A DNA stretch of 64,000 nucleotides, from NCBI GenBank assembly GCA_035771165.1, contig JAWNZC010000422.1:1-64000 (forward strand). Reading direction: 5' to 3'. The position numbers and the translations under genes are program-made. The notes under the pieces are model-generated. The model ran no database searches, was not told the origin of the DNA, and was given only the letters and a program-made list of their open reading frames with translations. Positions 48,310 to 59,091 of the stretch are shown here, in pieces. The first letter of the stretch is position 1; the number at the start of each line of letters is the position of its first letter. The DNA comes from Paragorgia papillata (taxonomy: Eukaryota; Cnidaria; Anthozoa; Scleralcyonacea; Coralliidae).

Positions 48310-48939
48310 TCAAAAATTTATTAAGTTTTCGCCAAATGGTTCAACTATTTTGTGGTCATATGGGTGGATTAAATTGATCTCTAATTTTGAATATTTTTTG
48401 GACTTTAATATTTCTTTTATTTTTTTCTCTTCTTCTTTTGGTATGTCTAAATAATCATCTAAAATAACCTGCATGTCTTTTCTGTTTGGATTGTAAAAGG
48501 TAACCAGTTTCGAAATATTTTCTCTATATGGTTTCGCAATACTCGTCAGTTGCTGGGTTACAACTATTGTGCTAATATTCATGTGCCTTGCACCAAAACC
48601 AAGTTTTACCAATTCGCTGGTTCTGTTTTTTACACTCTGTCCAGAAGCACAGTCATCTAAAATAATTAAGCTTGGGGTTCCTTTACAATAATCAACAACA
48701 TATTTTAAAAAATCTTCGGACTCATCTTGGTCGCAAGGGATGACAAAGAATCTTGGATCATTAAGATGTTCCCATTCCAAATATGTTTTGTTCCATACAA
48801 AAGTTGGACATATTAAAACTATATTTTCAAATTTTTTTTTATAATTTTCAACTAAATTTTTCAACAAATAATGAGTCTTTCCACAACTCGTCATTCCGAC
48901 AATAATCATATTAAAGGGTTTTGGGTCTTCGTTTTCCAT
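48310..48939 (-). CDS. Genome-packaging ATPase, copy 2
   Basis: 209 aa; Walker A GMTSCGKTH and Walker B LIILDDC intact. Confidence 0.93.
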   Translation of the reverse strand: MENEDPKPFNMIIVGMTSCGKTHYLLKNLVENYKKKFENIVLICPTFVWNKTYLEWEHLNDPRFFVIPCDQDESEDFLKYVVDYCKGTPSLIILDDCASGQSVKNRTSELVKLGFGARHMNISTIVVTQQLTSIAKPYRENISKLVTFYNPNRKDMQVILDDYLDIPKEEEKKIKEILKSKKYSKLEINLIHPYDHKIVEPFGENLINF

Positions 48940-48956
48940 TTTATTTAGAAAAAATT

Positions 48957-50168
48957 CTAATAATTAACACTCTGGAATGCTCCTCCTTGGACTTTCAATA
49001 GGCCATCTGAGAGAATGAAAACATGGCATCTGAGATCTGTTGATGTCGCTTTTTTCTTGATTTCCAACATAATCCCAGATTGTGTGGTCAAAAGTTTTGT
49101 ACCATCTCCATACACAGCATTGTCATTAATTGACCGAAGATCCACAACAAGTGCAAACTGGTTTTCAGTAAAAAATTCGTCAGCTTGGATTGTTGGATAG
49201 TTGGTATGACGAAAAAGTCTCTCGGCCTCTTCGAACAATCTTCGTTTTGGGATGCCTTGGGAGTAAATACTGTTTGGCACTCCTTCAATGGTAATTTTTA
49301 CCCTTTCAATATTTGGGTACACAAATTCTTCTGATCCTCCTCTTGTTGCTTTTGTAAACAACATTACAACCGCCTTCATGCTCTTTCTTGGCAGATTGAT
49401 GGTTTCGTTAATTAGGGTTGAAGCTGCAGCCCATGGTGTGGTTTTCATTAAAGTTACATGTTCGAATGAAAGCGCTCGACCCATTTGGTAAGAAGATTCG
49501 ATTTCCTGGACCAATGCAAAGTTGGTAATGGTTTCATACTCCAACTCAATGTTTTCCAAAGAATAACCAGCCACAGATTGGTTATTTTGCGCCTTCATGA
49601 TAGAAGTGGCTTTTGGCAGTGTAATAATATACTGCAAATCATTCGCCATACTGTGGGGTGCATATAGTCCATGATCCTTTAAAATCTTGTCCAACTTGAT
49701 CCTCTGTTTTGTCCCATATACAGCCGCATATGAGTCAGAAGGAGCATCGTCAGATTTTGAAATGAGTTTTCGCTGATTTTCTGTAGCAATTCCATCTTCG
49801 ATCATGTTTGCTCTCTCATGCTTGTCCATCCAAAGATCCTTGTAAGTCCCCAAAAGACTCTCTCCTGTGTTGTCGTAAACCTTCTCTCCTGCGAATCTAA
49901 CTTCCAAACGTTCTTGGAGTTGTTTCGCGAGATTGTTATTAAACCACGACTTTGTATTTTTGTTCTTAAAGTCGAACAGGAGGAACATCTTGTCAGGAAC
50001 CAAAGTTGTTCCTGGTTTAAGTTTTGGGATATGGATGTAAATTACTTCTCCTTCATTGGCAGAATTGGGGTTGAAAGTAATTACATTTCGGGCTCGTTCC
50101 CCAGTTATTGAACTTCTGTGTAACCTGTTATAACCAGGCTCTAATTCAACTTCTCTCTCTGTATTCAT
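48957..50168 (-). CDS. MCP: Major capsid protein, copy 2
   Basis: 403 aa, open throughout and very close to copy 1; the few changes are mostly conservative, implying purifying selection between the copies. Starts in TAATAAATG. Confidence 0.87.
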   Translation of the reverse strand: MNTEREVELEPGYNRLHRSSITGERARNVITFNPNSANEGEVIYIHIPKLKPGTTLVPDKMFLLFDFKNKNTKSWFNNNLAKQLQERLEVRFAGEKVYDNTGESLLGTYKDLWMDKHERANMIEDGIATENQRKLISKSDDAPSDSYAAVYGTKQRIKLDKILKDHGLYAPHSMANDLQYIITLPKATSIMKAQNNQSVAGYSLENIELEYETITNFALVQEIESSYQMGRALSFEHVTLMKTTPWAAASTLINETINLPRKSMKAVVMLFTKATRGGSEEFVYPNIERVKITIEGVPNSIYSQGIPKRRLFEEAERLFRHTNYPTIQADEFFTENQFALVVDLRSINDNAVYGDGTKLLTTQSGIMLEIKKKATSTDLRCHVFILSDGLLKVQGGAFQSVNY

Positions 50169-50191
50169 TTATTATAATAATAGGTAAAAAT

Positions 50192-50482
50192 TTAATAGTT
50201 ATTGAAATATTCATCTTCATCTTCCTCTTCTCCTTCAAAATCATCTGGCATCAAAACATCAAAATCTGACCACAAATGATAACAATAATCTTCATCAGTA
50301 AAATTTGGATCATATTTACTATACAGCAACCAAAGTTTGTATCCCTCGTAACTCCCCTTTGAGATTAGGTAAATTAGTTTCCCAATATCATACCAGGTTT
50401 TACTTCTAAAAACACATTCTGTTGCATAAGAGGTAACAATCATATTTATTGAATTTCTTTCCAATTGTGGAAAGAATTTCAT
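50192..50482 (-). CDS. Conserved acidic protein, copy 2
   Basis: 96 aa from MKFFPQLERNS, the start shared with copy 1; an upstream in-frame Met at 50503 overlaps the previous gene and is less likely. Confidence 0.75.
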   Translation of the reverse strand: MKFFPQLERNSINMIVTSYATECVFRSKTWYDIGKLIYLISKGSYEGYKLWLLYSKYDPNFTDEDYCYHLWSDFDVLMPDDFEGEEEDEDEYFNNY

Positions 50483-50492
50483 TTTAAAAAAT

Positions 50493-50876
50493 TTAGAGAT
50501 CATATTTCGAAAGATCTTTGAAAACTGTTTTTGATTTTGATATTTTTTCTTCTGGTTCTTTCTTCCATTTGGAGTAAGTAATATAGGTGGTAATTAAAGC
50601 TGCTATTGTCCCAATTATTGCACAAGTTGTGGAGATGCTTGTTTCATTTTTTTCTTCCAAACTTTCTTCCTCTCGCTCCTTCTCCATTTTGATTTTTTTT
50701 CTAAGTTTTGCTTCCTTACTTATTGCAGCAAGTTTTTTACCTTGGGCAACTCTTTTGGGATTTTTGACACGAACAGGTGGAGGAGTTTTTGTAATGGTTT
50801 GCTTTTGCGAGGCTTCAGCGATGCCCGGTTTTTGTTCCGGTTCTAGTTTTTGTTCTAGTTTTTGTTCTGGTTCCAT
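50493..50876 (-). CDS. Single-pass membrane protein, basic N-domain, copy 2
   Basis: 127 aa; counterpart of 6605-6976 with variable Glu-Gln-Lys-Leu repeats at the N-terminus and the hydrophobic helix CAIIGTIAALITTYI. Confidence 0.8.
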   Translation of the reverse strand: MEPEQKLEQKLEPEQKPGIAEASQKQTITKTPPPVRVKNPKRVAQGKKLAAISKEAKLRKKIKMEKEREEESLEEKNETSISTTCAIIGTIAALITTYITYSKWKKEPEEKISKSKTVFKDLSKYDL

Positions 50877-50945
50877 TTATTATGGTTTTGTTGAATTTGT
50901 TATGGTTTGCTATAATTTGTTTAAAAGCTAGTTGGAATTTGTTTG

Positions 50946-51743
50946 TTAAGCTAGTTGAAATTTGTTTAGACGAATAGTTGGGGTTTGTTCCTCCTCATAA
51001 TCCTTATCATCTTTTTTAACCAGATATTTTTTTTCATTTAATGTTCGCTTTTCCCTTTTCTCATCAGAGATCAAACTTGCATAATGGATTATTGTTCCCA
51101 ATGAAAAACTGGTTTCAACAGGATTTTCCCAAAATTTGTCGCACTCACTTTCGTCATATTTTTCAGGACATTTTTGGGAGAATGTATGCCAAAGATTTTT
51201 ACCATATTCTTCTCCATGGGTTTCGTTGTACAGTGCAAACCCAACAGCCCTCCAAGATGTATAATCTTCGGCAATATCTTTTGGTATCTGGTCTATATAT
51301 TTTTCCAGATCTTCTTCGCTTTTTGGTATGTGTTCATCAAAGTCAATAATGGTTGCCCTTTTCTCTTTGTGTTCGGGTTCTGGTAGGGAAGATAGTTTGC
51401 TAACATGTGTGTACTCCTTTTTCCTAACAGAGAGTAAAAATATTAGTTCTTGGTCAAAATAATGACTCTCCACATGGTTCCTTTTCTCCTCAATAATGTA
51501 ACTCAAAAGGTAAGGATTCGACTCTGGACTCTTTTTAGAACCATACAAAAACCAGTTGCCAGCAATGACAGCATTGTCAAGTTGGATGGTTGTTTTCTCT
51601 TGTACAAGTTTGTTTACATATTGTCTCTCCCTTTGTGTTAACCAAACATGTGGAAAATGTAAATGAAAACCATTCTTGTAAGTTTTCTTGTCATCTTTAA
51701 AATATCCTGGTTTTTCCAAAACAAAACAATCCAAGTTTGTTTG
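50946..51743 (-). pseudogene. AEP primase, 5'-truncated, copy 2
   Basis: 262 codons open. Homology to the copy 1 primase begins just before LDCFVLEKPGYF, so the N-terminal ~115 residues with the catalytic VDIDL motif are missing; the GFHLHFP, NWFLYGSKK and PriCT-2 parts remain. The C-terminus is extended past the copy 1 stop into the region where copy 1 has the 92-aa zinc-finger gene. Confidence 0.88.
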
Positions 51744-51750
51744 TCGGGCT

Positions 51751-51780
51751 TTAATTTCCAGTTTTTTTACTGGAAATTAA
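51751..51780. repeat. Perfect hairpin at the copy 2 truncation point
   Basis: TTAATTTCCAGT and ACTGGAAATTAA (12 bp, perfect) separated by six T, starting 8 bases beyond the last Polinton-homologous base. Confidence 0.85.
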
Positions 51781-51783
51781 CTG

Positions 51784-53159
51784 ACACAATGCGACTTGTA
51801 GCCCAACAAGTACTTTTGACACACGTACGTACGGTCTGCATGATTCGTTCCCCCATCTGAGTTTTAGTGGCTCAATGGTTAGAGTGTCCGGCTAGCACTC
51901 GGAAGGTTGTGGGCTCGAGTTCCGTTTGGAGATCAAAGTTTGACTACTAACAACAGCTTGTGTAGCAAAAACAATGTCAAGCTGAAAACACTATACTTAC
52001 AAAATTTTAAAATTAGTTTCTACAAGTTAAGTGGTAAACATAAATATTCAAACAAATTTTTGGGAAAGAAAATTTCTAGTGTTAAAATATATACATTCCA
52101 AAACTAAACCGGAACAAGTTTCAAAAATGGAACATCCAAAATTTTGGGCTGGAATCAAATACTTGTGCAGCTGTCTGACCACTGAGCTACGCAAGCTGTT
52201 GTCGAAACCTAATCATGCATTAGTTCAACGTATATAAAATAGGTAAAATTCTGAAGAAGTATATATTTTGATATATACAAGTATATATTTGGTATTTCAA
52301 TCGATTAAACTACACGTTGTATACAGATACTGAACTTGTAGCTAAAGGCGCTGCGTGTTATACGAGGCAATTTTTCTTGCAACTTGCAACGCAACGGTGC
52401 TTTAAGGTGTACGTCACAGAACATTATCCCGTACCCGGGGTAAAAGCGGCTTTCTAATTGGTTCCGAAAAGTGCGCTTTTTCCAAGCTCACCTCCGATTC
52501 GGACCGAGCGCACTACCTCTGGTAATATTTATTGTGTGATTCTCATTGATGTAATTTTCATTATAATATTTAATAAATTTACTAAATATTTAACATTGTT
52601 TCAATACCAAAAAGCATTTACTTCAGCACTTTTGTGCATTCGGAGAGTTGTGAAATTAATATCAAAAAAGCATTATCTTAATCAAAACGGCGCTTGTAGG
52701 TTAACTTGTAGGTGCCATGGGATAAAAACCAAACCCACTTATAGGTTCGTTGCGTCTGAGATTGACGTACCTCGGGAAGCTGACAGCTCTCCAAACCCAC
52801 CTCGCTAAACCTCACCTGGAAAGTTTCCAGCCCCCCTCGGGGCGTTACTCTCGGACGCACCTCCCTGCGACTGCGTTTCTTATAAAATAGCCTCGTGCGA
52901 CACTTCAAGTGTGTAATATAGTCACATTTCAGCCCTCCCGGCAACTTGCATACATCAGAATTCCTACAGCAACTAGCAATATGTTTTTAAAAAAAATAAT
53001 TGCGTTGCATGTTGCAGCAAAGAATTACACTAGTATCCTAAGGTTTGAGATTCCATTCCAATAAAGAATACGTGATTTGTAAAAGATTATCCAAGATAAA
53101 AAGAGAGAGAAAGAAGAAAAAGAGAGAAACATAAAGAGATAGAAAAATGCAGAAAGATC
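51784..53159. other. Gene-less spacer with tRNA-like arms
   Basis: Apart from the tRNA-like pair at 51862-52205, no supported gene. 52690-52900 is locally GC-richer with CCACCTCGC-like and CCCTCGGGGCG motifs but no convincing coding frame. Purine-rich run before the AAAG array. Confidence 0.5.
51862..52205. repeat. tRNA-like inverted pair 2
   Basis: Plus-strand arm near 51866-51935 (GTGGCTCAATGGTTAGAG; anticodon loop CTAGCAC, Ala-like) and minus-strand arm near 52150-52200 (CGTAGCTCAGTGGTCAGAC), tail to tail. Stems are imperfect, so not functional tRNA genes. Confidence 0.45.
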
Positions 53160-53385
<226 letters not shown>

Positions 53386-53418
53386 AGAGAGGGAGTGGGG
53401 GTGGTTATAATAACTTAC

Positions 53419-53587
53419 CGACCATCCAATTCGGCATTTGCAGTGATTTGGTCCAACACATGAAGCATAAGACCCACAATTTCCAACATTTTTACAATGG
53501 AAACGAGAGCAATCGTTGCCTTCCCCATTTGCAGATCTGTCCGTTGCAGATTCCGTTGTGAAAACAGGCATTTATACAACTGACAGC
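53419..53587 (-). other. Host exon with EGF-like repeats, frameshifted
   Basis: Minus strand, bordered by TTTTAG acceptor and TCG/GTAAGT donor. One frame begins INACFHNGICNGQICKW and another continues NDCSRFHCKNVGNCG...HCKCRIGWS, both EGF-like. A one-base shift separates them, so the exon is damaged or misread. It pairs with the lectin-like exon at 54853-54949 upstream on the same strand. Confidence 0.55.
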
Positions 53588-53770
53588 TAAAACAAGACAA
53601 TCAATACTTCACAATAACACTCTGCTTTTATTCTATTTTATGTTTTGCTGTGAATTGTGTTGCGTTGAGTTGCGTAAACTGCGACCATGTTGTGTTGTTA
53701 TGCTTCACTTCACCTTACCTCTCAACTCAACTCACCTCAACTCAAGTCAACTGTACAGCTCAACACAACA

Positions 53771-54120
53771 CCGCACTACACCGCACTACACCGCACTACA
53801 CCGCACTACACCGCACTACACCGCACTACACCGCACTACACCGCACTACACCGCACTACACCGCACTACACCGCACTACACCGCACTACACCGCACTACA
53901 CCGCACTACACCGCACTACACCGCACTACACCGCACTACACCGCACTACACCGCACTACACCGCACTACACCGCACTACACTACACTACACTACACTACA
54001 CTACACTACACTACACTACACTACACTACACTACACTACACTACACTACACTACACTACACTACACTACACTACACTACACTACACTACACTACACTACA
54101 CTACACTACACTACACTACA
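53771..54120 (+). repeat. CCGCACTACA minisatellite grading into ACTAC array
   Basis: 21 perfect CCGCACTACA decamers (53771-53980) then 28 CTACA pentamers (53981-54120). The decamer is a pentamer dimer with changes in one half, suggesting derivation from the pentamer. Confidence 0.97.
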
Positions 54121-54123
54121 ACT

Positions 54124-54300
54124 TTACTCAGGATAAACTTCTACTTCTAAGACATCTTCTGTGATGCCAAGATGTTCCCGGTAAATGTTTGTCGAGCCTT
54201 GAATTGCGTCCGTGCAACAAAGTTTTCTGAACAAGGAACGGTATCTTTTGGACATTCCAAGGTGTCGTAAAACATTTTCATTTGGAGGATGCCAGGAGCC
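54124..54300 (-). other. Short unique island between two satellite arrays
   Basis: Minus strand has an open 58-codon frame (LRHLGMSKRYRSLFRKLCC and on to a stop) with no start or splice site recognised. It may be a remnant exon; weak. Confidence 0.25.
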
Positions 54301-54307
54301 GAGAGCA

Positions 54308-54620
54308 CCAACACTACACTACACTACACTACACTACACTACACTACACTACACTACACTACACTACACTACACTACACTACACTACACTACACTACACT
54401 ACACTACACTACACTACACTACACTACACTACACTACACTACACTACACTACACTACACTACACTACACTACACTACACTACACTACACTACACTACGCT
54501 ACGCTACACTACACTACACTACACACACGGCACCGCACCTCACCGCACCGCACCGCACCTCACCGCACCGCACCGCACCTCACCGCACCGCACCGCACCG
54601 CACCGCACCGCACCGCACTG
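54308..54620 (+). repeat. ACTAC array followed by CACCG/CACCT array
   Basis: ~40 ACTAC pentamers, with ACGCT variants at the end, then CACCGCACCG/CACCT units (54531-54618). Same pentamer as the neighbouring array. Confidence 0.95.
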
Positions 54621-54852
54621 CACTACACTACACTACACTATACACAGCACAGCACACCGCACTACACCACACCACACCACACCAAGCCTTACTCACCCCA
54701 ATCCACGTCACTTCAGTTAATTTCAATTCAATTCACTCCACTTCACTTCACTTCACTTCCCCTCTCCTCTCTTGCCTTCCCCTCCCTTTTCCTGCCTTCC
54801 CTTTCTTTTCCTTCCCTTTCCTTCCCTTCCCTTCACTCACAAAGTGACTTAC

Positions 54853-54949
54853 ATGAACTCTTTTCACATATTGATGGGTACAACGAGTCACATGGCTTCT
54901 TTAAGAATATTTCTCCATCAAAAATCCAGCATTCGCCAGCTCTTGTGAC
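54853..54949 (-). other. Host exon, C-type-lectin C-terminal segment
   Basis: Minus strand, TTTAG acceptor and CAT/GTAAGT donor. Encodes GECWIFDGEIFLKKPCDSLY then PSICEK, the usual final strand of a C-type lectin domain (Cys, then CxxxxxxxICEK). Followed downstream by the EGF-like exon. Confidence 0.6.
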
Positions 54950-56607
54950 CTAAATTAAAGATTTTAAGACAGATAAAGGATTGATTTAAAAATCTTTAGT
55001 TGATTACAAATTTCATTTTGATTAAATAACAAGACGCCTCCTTAGGCGTTCACTCGGGCTACTCGTAGCAATGCAGCTTGGCATAGCCTATGCACGAAAC
55101 AGCGTGCACATATTAAGCGTTTGTTAAAAAGTACAAAATAACCTACAGTGCAATCTACAGTGCTAGATTCGGTAGATTCAAGCGATCATTAGACATCCCG
55201 CTGCCAGTTCCCCTGCCGTTAGTGAAAGAGCTGGATTGAACGAGCTACATTGCAGCGGCGAACTGGCAGCTACTACGTCTGTGAACACACTGAACATGTC
55301 CAAGAAAGCACACTTCACTTCAAACAACTTGATCAGACATCAGGAAAGCGAAGATTTATAGAAAGAACGTGAAATTTTAGCACGCATCAGTTTCGCAAAG
55401 CCTGACGGGATGACGTAATGATTGCCATTTCGAAACATAGACAAAAAAATAATAAAAATAACGGAGCCGAAACCTAGACTCGTCTACCACAGGTAGCCCG
55501 AGTAATTACACTCTTTTTCTTTATCAGCTGAAGGCAGACCCACTGGCTTTAAATTCTTATTAGGAAATCAATTTTGAATGGGGAGGAGGTTGACGTGATT
55601 TTTTGGTTAATTGTCTCAACAGGTTTTTTCAAGATTTGTAGTTAATTTGCTATTCTATTATTTAGTGTATCTATTTTTTTTCCGCCATCAAATCTGTCAA
55701 ATTGCTTGGATATTTAACAGTTATACCATGAGCTCGAGTCGTATATGAGCTCATAGCCAACGAGGCGCTTCGCCGAGTTGGCTATTAGTTCGTATACGAC
55801 GAGAGCGAATGGTATAACTGTTTTATTATATAGCCAAGCACTGTACAAGAAACACAATTACAGCGAAATGTTTGAAACGACAAACTTCCGGCATAGGCAA
55901 CAGGCAACTAATACTTCCGCCATGCGTAATGATACATTCACACAGAGTTTCTCGCTGAGCTGTTCGGCAAACAGCTTCAGTGAAATGTTGCATAAATGTT
56001 GCTCGAGAGGCAAAAAATGTGTTGAGCAGATCAACAAAAAAGATTAAAAGGTACCTTTATGAAGTCAAAAGGTGGGTCAGTTGTTTATATTAGCGTTGCT
56101 GTCGTGAAAAATGTTTTGATTTCATGCAAAAATGAAACTGAAACACCTTCGGCAGTGAAACTAAATTACTTAGTTGGTTGTTTTTGAAAAAGAACATGCT
56201 TTTTACTACTCCAAATGCTTATCTAAATAAAAAAGTCTCTTTACTGGTGATCTCCTACGAAATGTGTGTTGTAAGCTTGATTTTAACCGTGAGTTTCTTT
56301 GTTTGGCAACAAATTAATTAATATCAACCCGCTAATTTAGTCGTGTTTCTGAAGTAAAAAGACGTAATTTTTAGGTGAATTTTACCATTTGACATGCTAA
56401 ATTACACAAATTTGTTAATGTATTTTTACACAATGTTGTTTTTTTATACATTGGTTTGAGGGTGTTGATGTTTTTCTGTATAATAATCCGTCAATTTCAA
56501 CTCTTTTCGGAAGTTTAAAAACACATGCCGCCATCTTGTTTTTCCTCTACTAGCAGGATATAAGCTGATAGCCTAGTAGTAGGGAACCAGTCAGATTACG
56601 CAAAAGC
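54950..56607. other. Gene-less spacer with a foldback
   Basis: No supported gene. 55052-55062 and 55493-55503 hold ACTCGGGCTAC in inverted orientation, a possible 450-bp MITE. The strong palindrome at 55704-55839 is listed separately. Confidence 0.45.
55704..55839. repeat. Foldback palindrome
   Basis: Arms AACAGTTATACCAT / ATGGTATAACTGTT, GTCGTATA / TATACGAC and ATAGCCAAC / GTTGGCTAT fold into one long hairpin with a GGCGCTTCGCC tip. 136 bp including outer GCTTGG/CCAAGC. Confidence 0.9.
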
Positions 56608-57000
56608 CAGGCGCGGCGTGGCTCCTAAATAGGGGCCGGGAGATGACATTCCAGAGGGCCATTCTCAGGGGGCAGGGGGGTTGGGCAGCGACTGCTACCG
56701 GTATTATAATATAATAATTATGGAATCATCTTATATTCTTAGGTTTAATGATTTACAATCCAACGCGTGCGCTTTATCTATTCTTTAATACAATAGATTT
56801 TTATTAAAAAGATTGCTTGAAATTGTTTATGTTGAAATGTGATTTATGTGAGTGGTGTCCAAGTAATCCAACTTATTTTCCAACTTCCACGTTGTCCAAC
56901 TAGTTGCCAAGTTCCCACATGCATGTTTTTATGAAAACGTGACTCGCAACTCGTAAGTCGTAAGCACTGTTATTTTATTAGTCAATAGAATTAAATTTAT

Positions 57001-57210
57001 TTAGATAATCAATAACCTCTTTAGCTGTTTTGATGTCGATGCTAGCTTATCAACAACTTTATCGAGCGAGACTTTACTCAAAATATCACTCTTTAAGCTG
57101 TCCAAATTCTCGTGGCTCAGAGAAGATCGCAGCCTTGTCTTGATCAGCTTCGGCTTTGAGAACGACCTTTCACATTCGAATGGTACGCGGTGTATAACTC
57201 TGAGTACGCT
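57001..57210 (-). pseudogene. hAT transposase C-terminal fragment
   Basis: Minus-strand frame with CERSFSKPKLIKTRLRSSLS then HENLDSL and a stop at 57001: the hAT dimerisation domain signature. No upstream transposase remains. Confidence 0.8.
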
Positions 57211-57334
57211 GTGCTATTCAGGCTATACTGATGTAAAACTTTGTATGCACACGTAAAACCGGACTTGCAGGTTACTGCAAGCTGCAAGTGTTCTTTTGTC
57301 TGCCATGTCAGCGAGTCCGAGTTGGCGTAATCAT

Positions 57335-57673
57335 AGCCTGCAGTGCAGGCGTTTCGGTAGTGGGAGGGGCGAGGCGAGCTGAGGAAACGCCAATCTCGTT
57401 CCCAGAGCCCACGTTCTCCTTACCCAGCGGGCGGGAAACGAGAGACTCTGGGATAATCCGTTTCACATCGGTATTTCATTGGCTGATGAACACAGTGAAC
57501 TCTATATAACTCTTCTTCCGGATAACAAGAATCCTGTGATGACGTGACGGATTATCCCAGAGCCTCTCGTTTCCCGCCCGCTGGGTAAGGAGAACGTGGG
57601 CAATGGGAACGAGATTGGCGTTTCCTCAGCTCGCCTCGCCCCTCCCACTACCGAAACGCCTGCACTGCAGGCT
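57335..57673. repeat. Foldback MITE with 11-bp target duplication
   Basis: Arms of ~145 bp (AGCCTGCAGTGCAGGCGTTT inward and its complement) around a ~50-bp centre. GGCGTAATCAT is repeated directly at 57324-57334 and 57674-57684. A 9-11 bp duplication suggests a Mutator-like mobiliser. Confidence 0.85.
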
Positions 57674-58020
57674 GGCGTAATCATGGCTTCAGACTTCAGT
57701 AATGGTTTCTCCGCCCACTTATCATGTTTCAAATTTCAACAGTTCATGTTTTAATTATTGAGTGTTGACACTTAATAGTTTAAAATCATATTAACTTACT
57801 CATGAAGTGCTTCACACTGTCCCACTGACAATCTAATGATTCTATGCTGCTTTTGCATATACGATCTTAGCTTTTACTTAAGGGCCTACAGCTCTGTACG
57901 TACTTGGACCCAAAATCGACAAATAATTACTATTACTTGTCCTGGGGGCCCACAAGCTACAAATCGTATTGGGGCCCACCGGGAAATCTCCCGGTGTCCC
58001 GGTGGGCCACGCCGCGCCTG

Positions 58021-58536
58021 CTTTTACCGAATCGTCGGCAAACGAGGGTGATACACATCTAACAAACTTTGTAAAAATGATTAGTTTAGTGACAGTCCAA
58101 TTAAGCCAAAGTTTTTATTAAATAAATAAGTTTGTATATTGTAGTTTTTGTAAATATATATTTAGCTGTTATAATTTATCATTCAGAAATATATATTTCT
58201 TACTTTTAAAAAGTTTTGTCCACATTACACGTATATATATCAATTATCCTGGCTGTAAGGAATCATTCTGAGGGGGATTTCCGAAGGGGGGGGGGACATA
58301 TTTCCTAGGAAATCTGTCCCGGGGGGGCACATTTTTGGGGGTGACATATTTCCTGTGACACCGGTATGATTAAAATGGTCTTATGAATAGCATGTATGGT
58401 TTCTCGATCAGGTTCCAGCGTGAAGGTATACGGCTATACGCGTTTTGGTCGTTCTTATATACTGAATGTTGACATTCCGGGCAACAGCCAATGAACATCT
58501 AAGATTTTGCTTGCCATATAATTAGCATAACTGCAT
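58021..58536. other. Spacer without genes
   Basis: AT-rich, with G-runs near 58275-58345 (GGGGGGGGG and GACATATTTCCT repeated twice). No coding signal seen. Confidence 0.5.
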
Positions 58537-59091
58537 ATTCGTCCCACTGATCTATATAAGAGACTGGATAGAGCATCCGTTGTCTGAAATTGAAGTCGGA
58601 CGTTGGCAACAGCCGCCATGTTGGATGGTCCCACTTTCGCTATATTTTACTGTTGCACAATTATAGTTTTCGCATATTAAGGCATTTTTCTCCTTCGGGT
58701 TCGGACAAACTTTTTTATCACGAGGAAGAAAGGACACGTGAAGCATTTAGAGAGAAAAATTGTAGTTATTTAGCCCCAAAATGTGGGGGGAAACGGAATT
58801 TGCGAGTTCGATGGAGCGAACTCCCAAGTGTCATTGATGACAACTTTGAACAGACGAAGGCCGTTCTCATTCAGAATTTACTCACAATATGGAAATACTG
58901 CTAAAGGACCGAATGAATTCGGGAAATTTGATCAACTGAACAAGCTACACTACGAACAACTGCTGTGGTATTATTATATCATAAGCCAAAAGACAGGAAT
59001 CAAACAATTAATTTAAGAATGCGATGTGCCCAACTGTATAGATCAGTGGATGTGCCTATAGTTGAACAACATATTTTCACTCACAGAAAAC

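Larger units (their letters stand above)
35622..51743 (-). mobile_element. Polinton/Maverick copy 2, truncated at one end
   Basis: PolB-side end AGTAGTGTCAAAAGGCC at 35622, preceded by TTGGCT (candidate duplicate, no partner). The core gene order is the same as copy 1, inverted. Homology stops at 51743, inside the primase gene, so the fibre genes, coiled-coil gene and other terminal repeat are absent. All retained core genes are open, including full PolB (1321 aa), integrase, capsid and ATPase, so truncation looks recent. A perfect hairpin lies at the break. Confidence 0.95.
56608..58020 (-). mobile_element. Relic hAT element
   Basis: Inverted ends CAGGCGCGGCGTGGC and GCCACGCCGCGCCTG. Contains a hAT transposase C-terminal fragment and a nested foldback element. 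No 8-bp duplication is visible, so edges may have decayed. Confidence 0.6.

Noticed and set aside
53771..54620. CRISPR-like or telomeric array
   Set aside because: No spacers; continuous 5- and 10-base tandem units in animal DNA.
55052..55503. MITE defined by inverted ACTCGGGCTAC
   Set aside because: Only 11 bp pair and no flanking duplication was found; kept as a note in the spacer entry.
58590..58904. ORF of 104 codons near the left end of the 3.2-kb element
   Set aside because: No recognisable domain and no start context; likely a chance frame.
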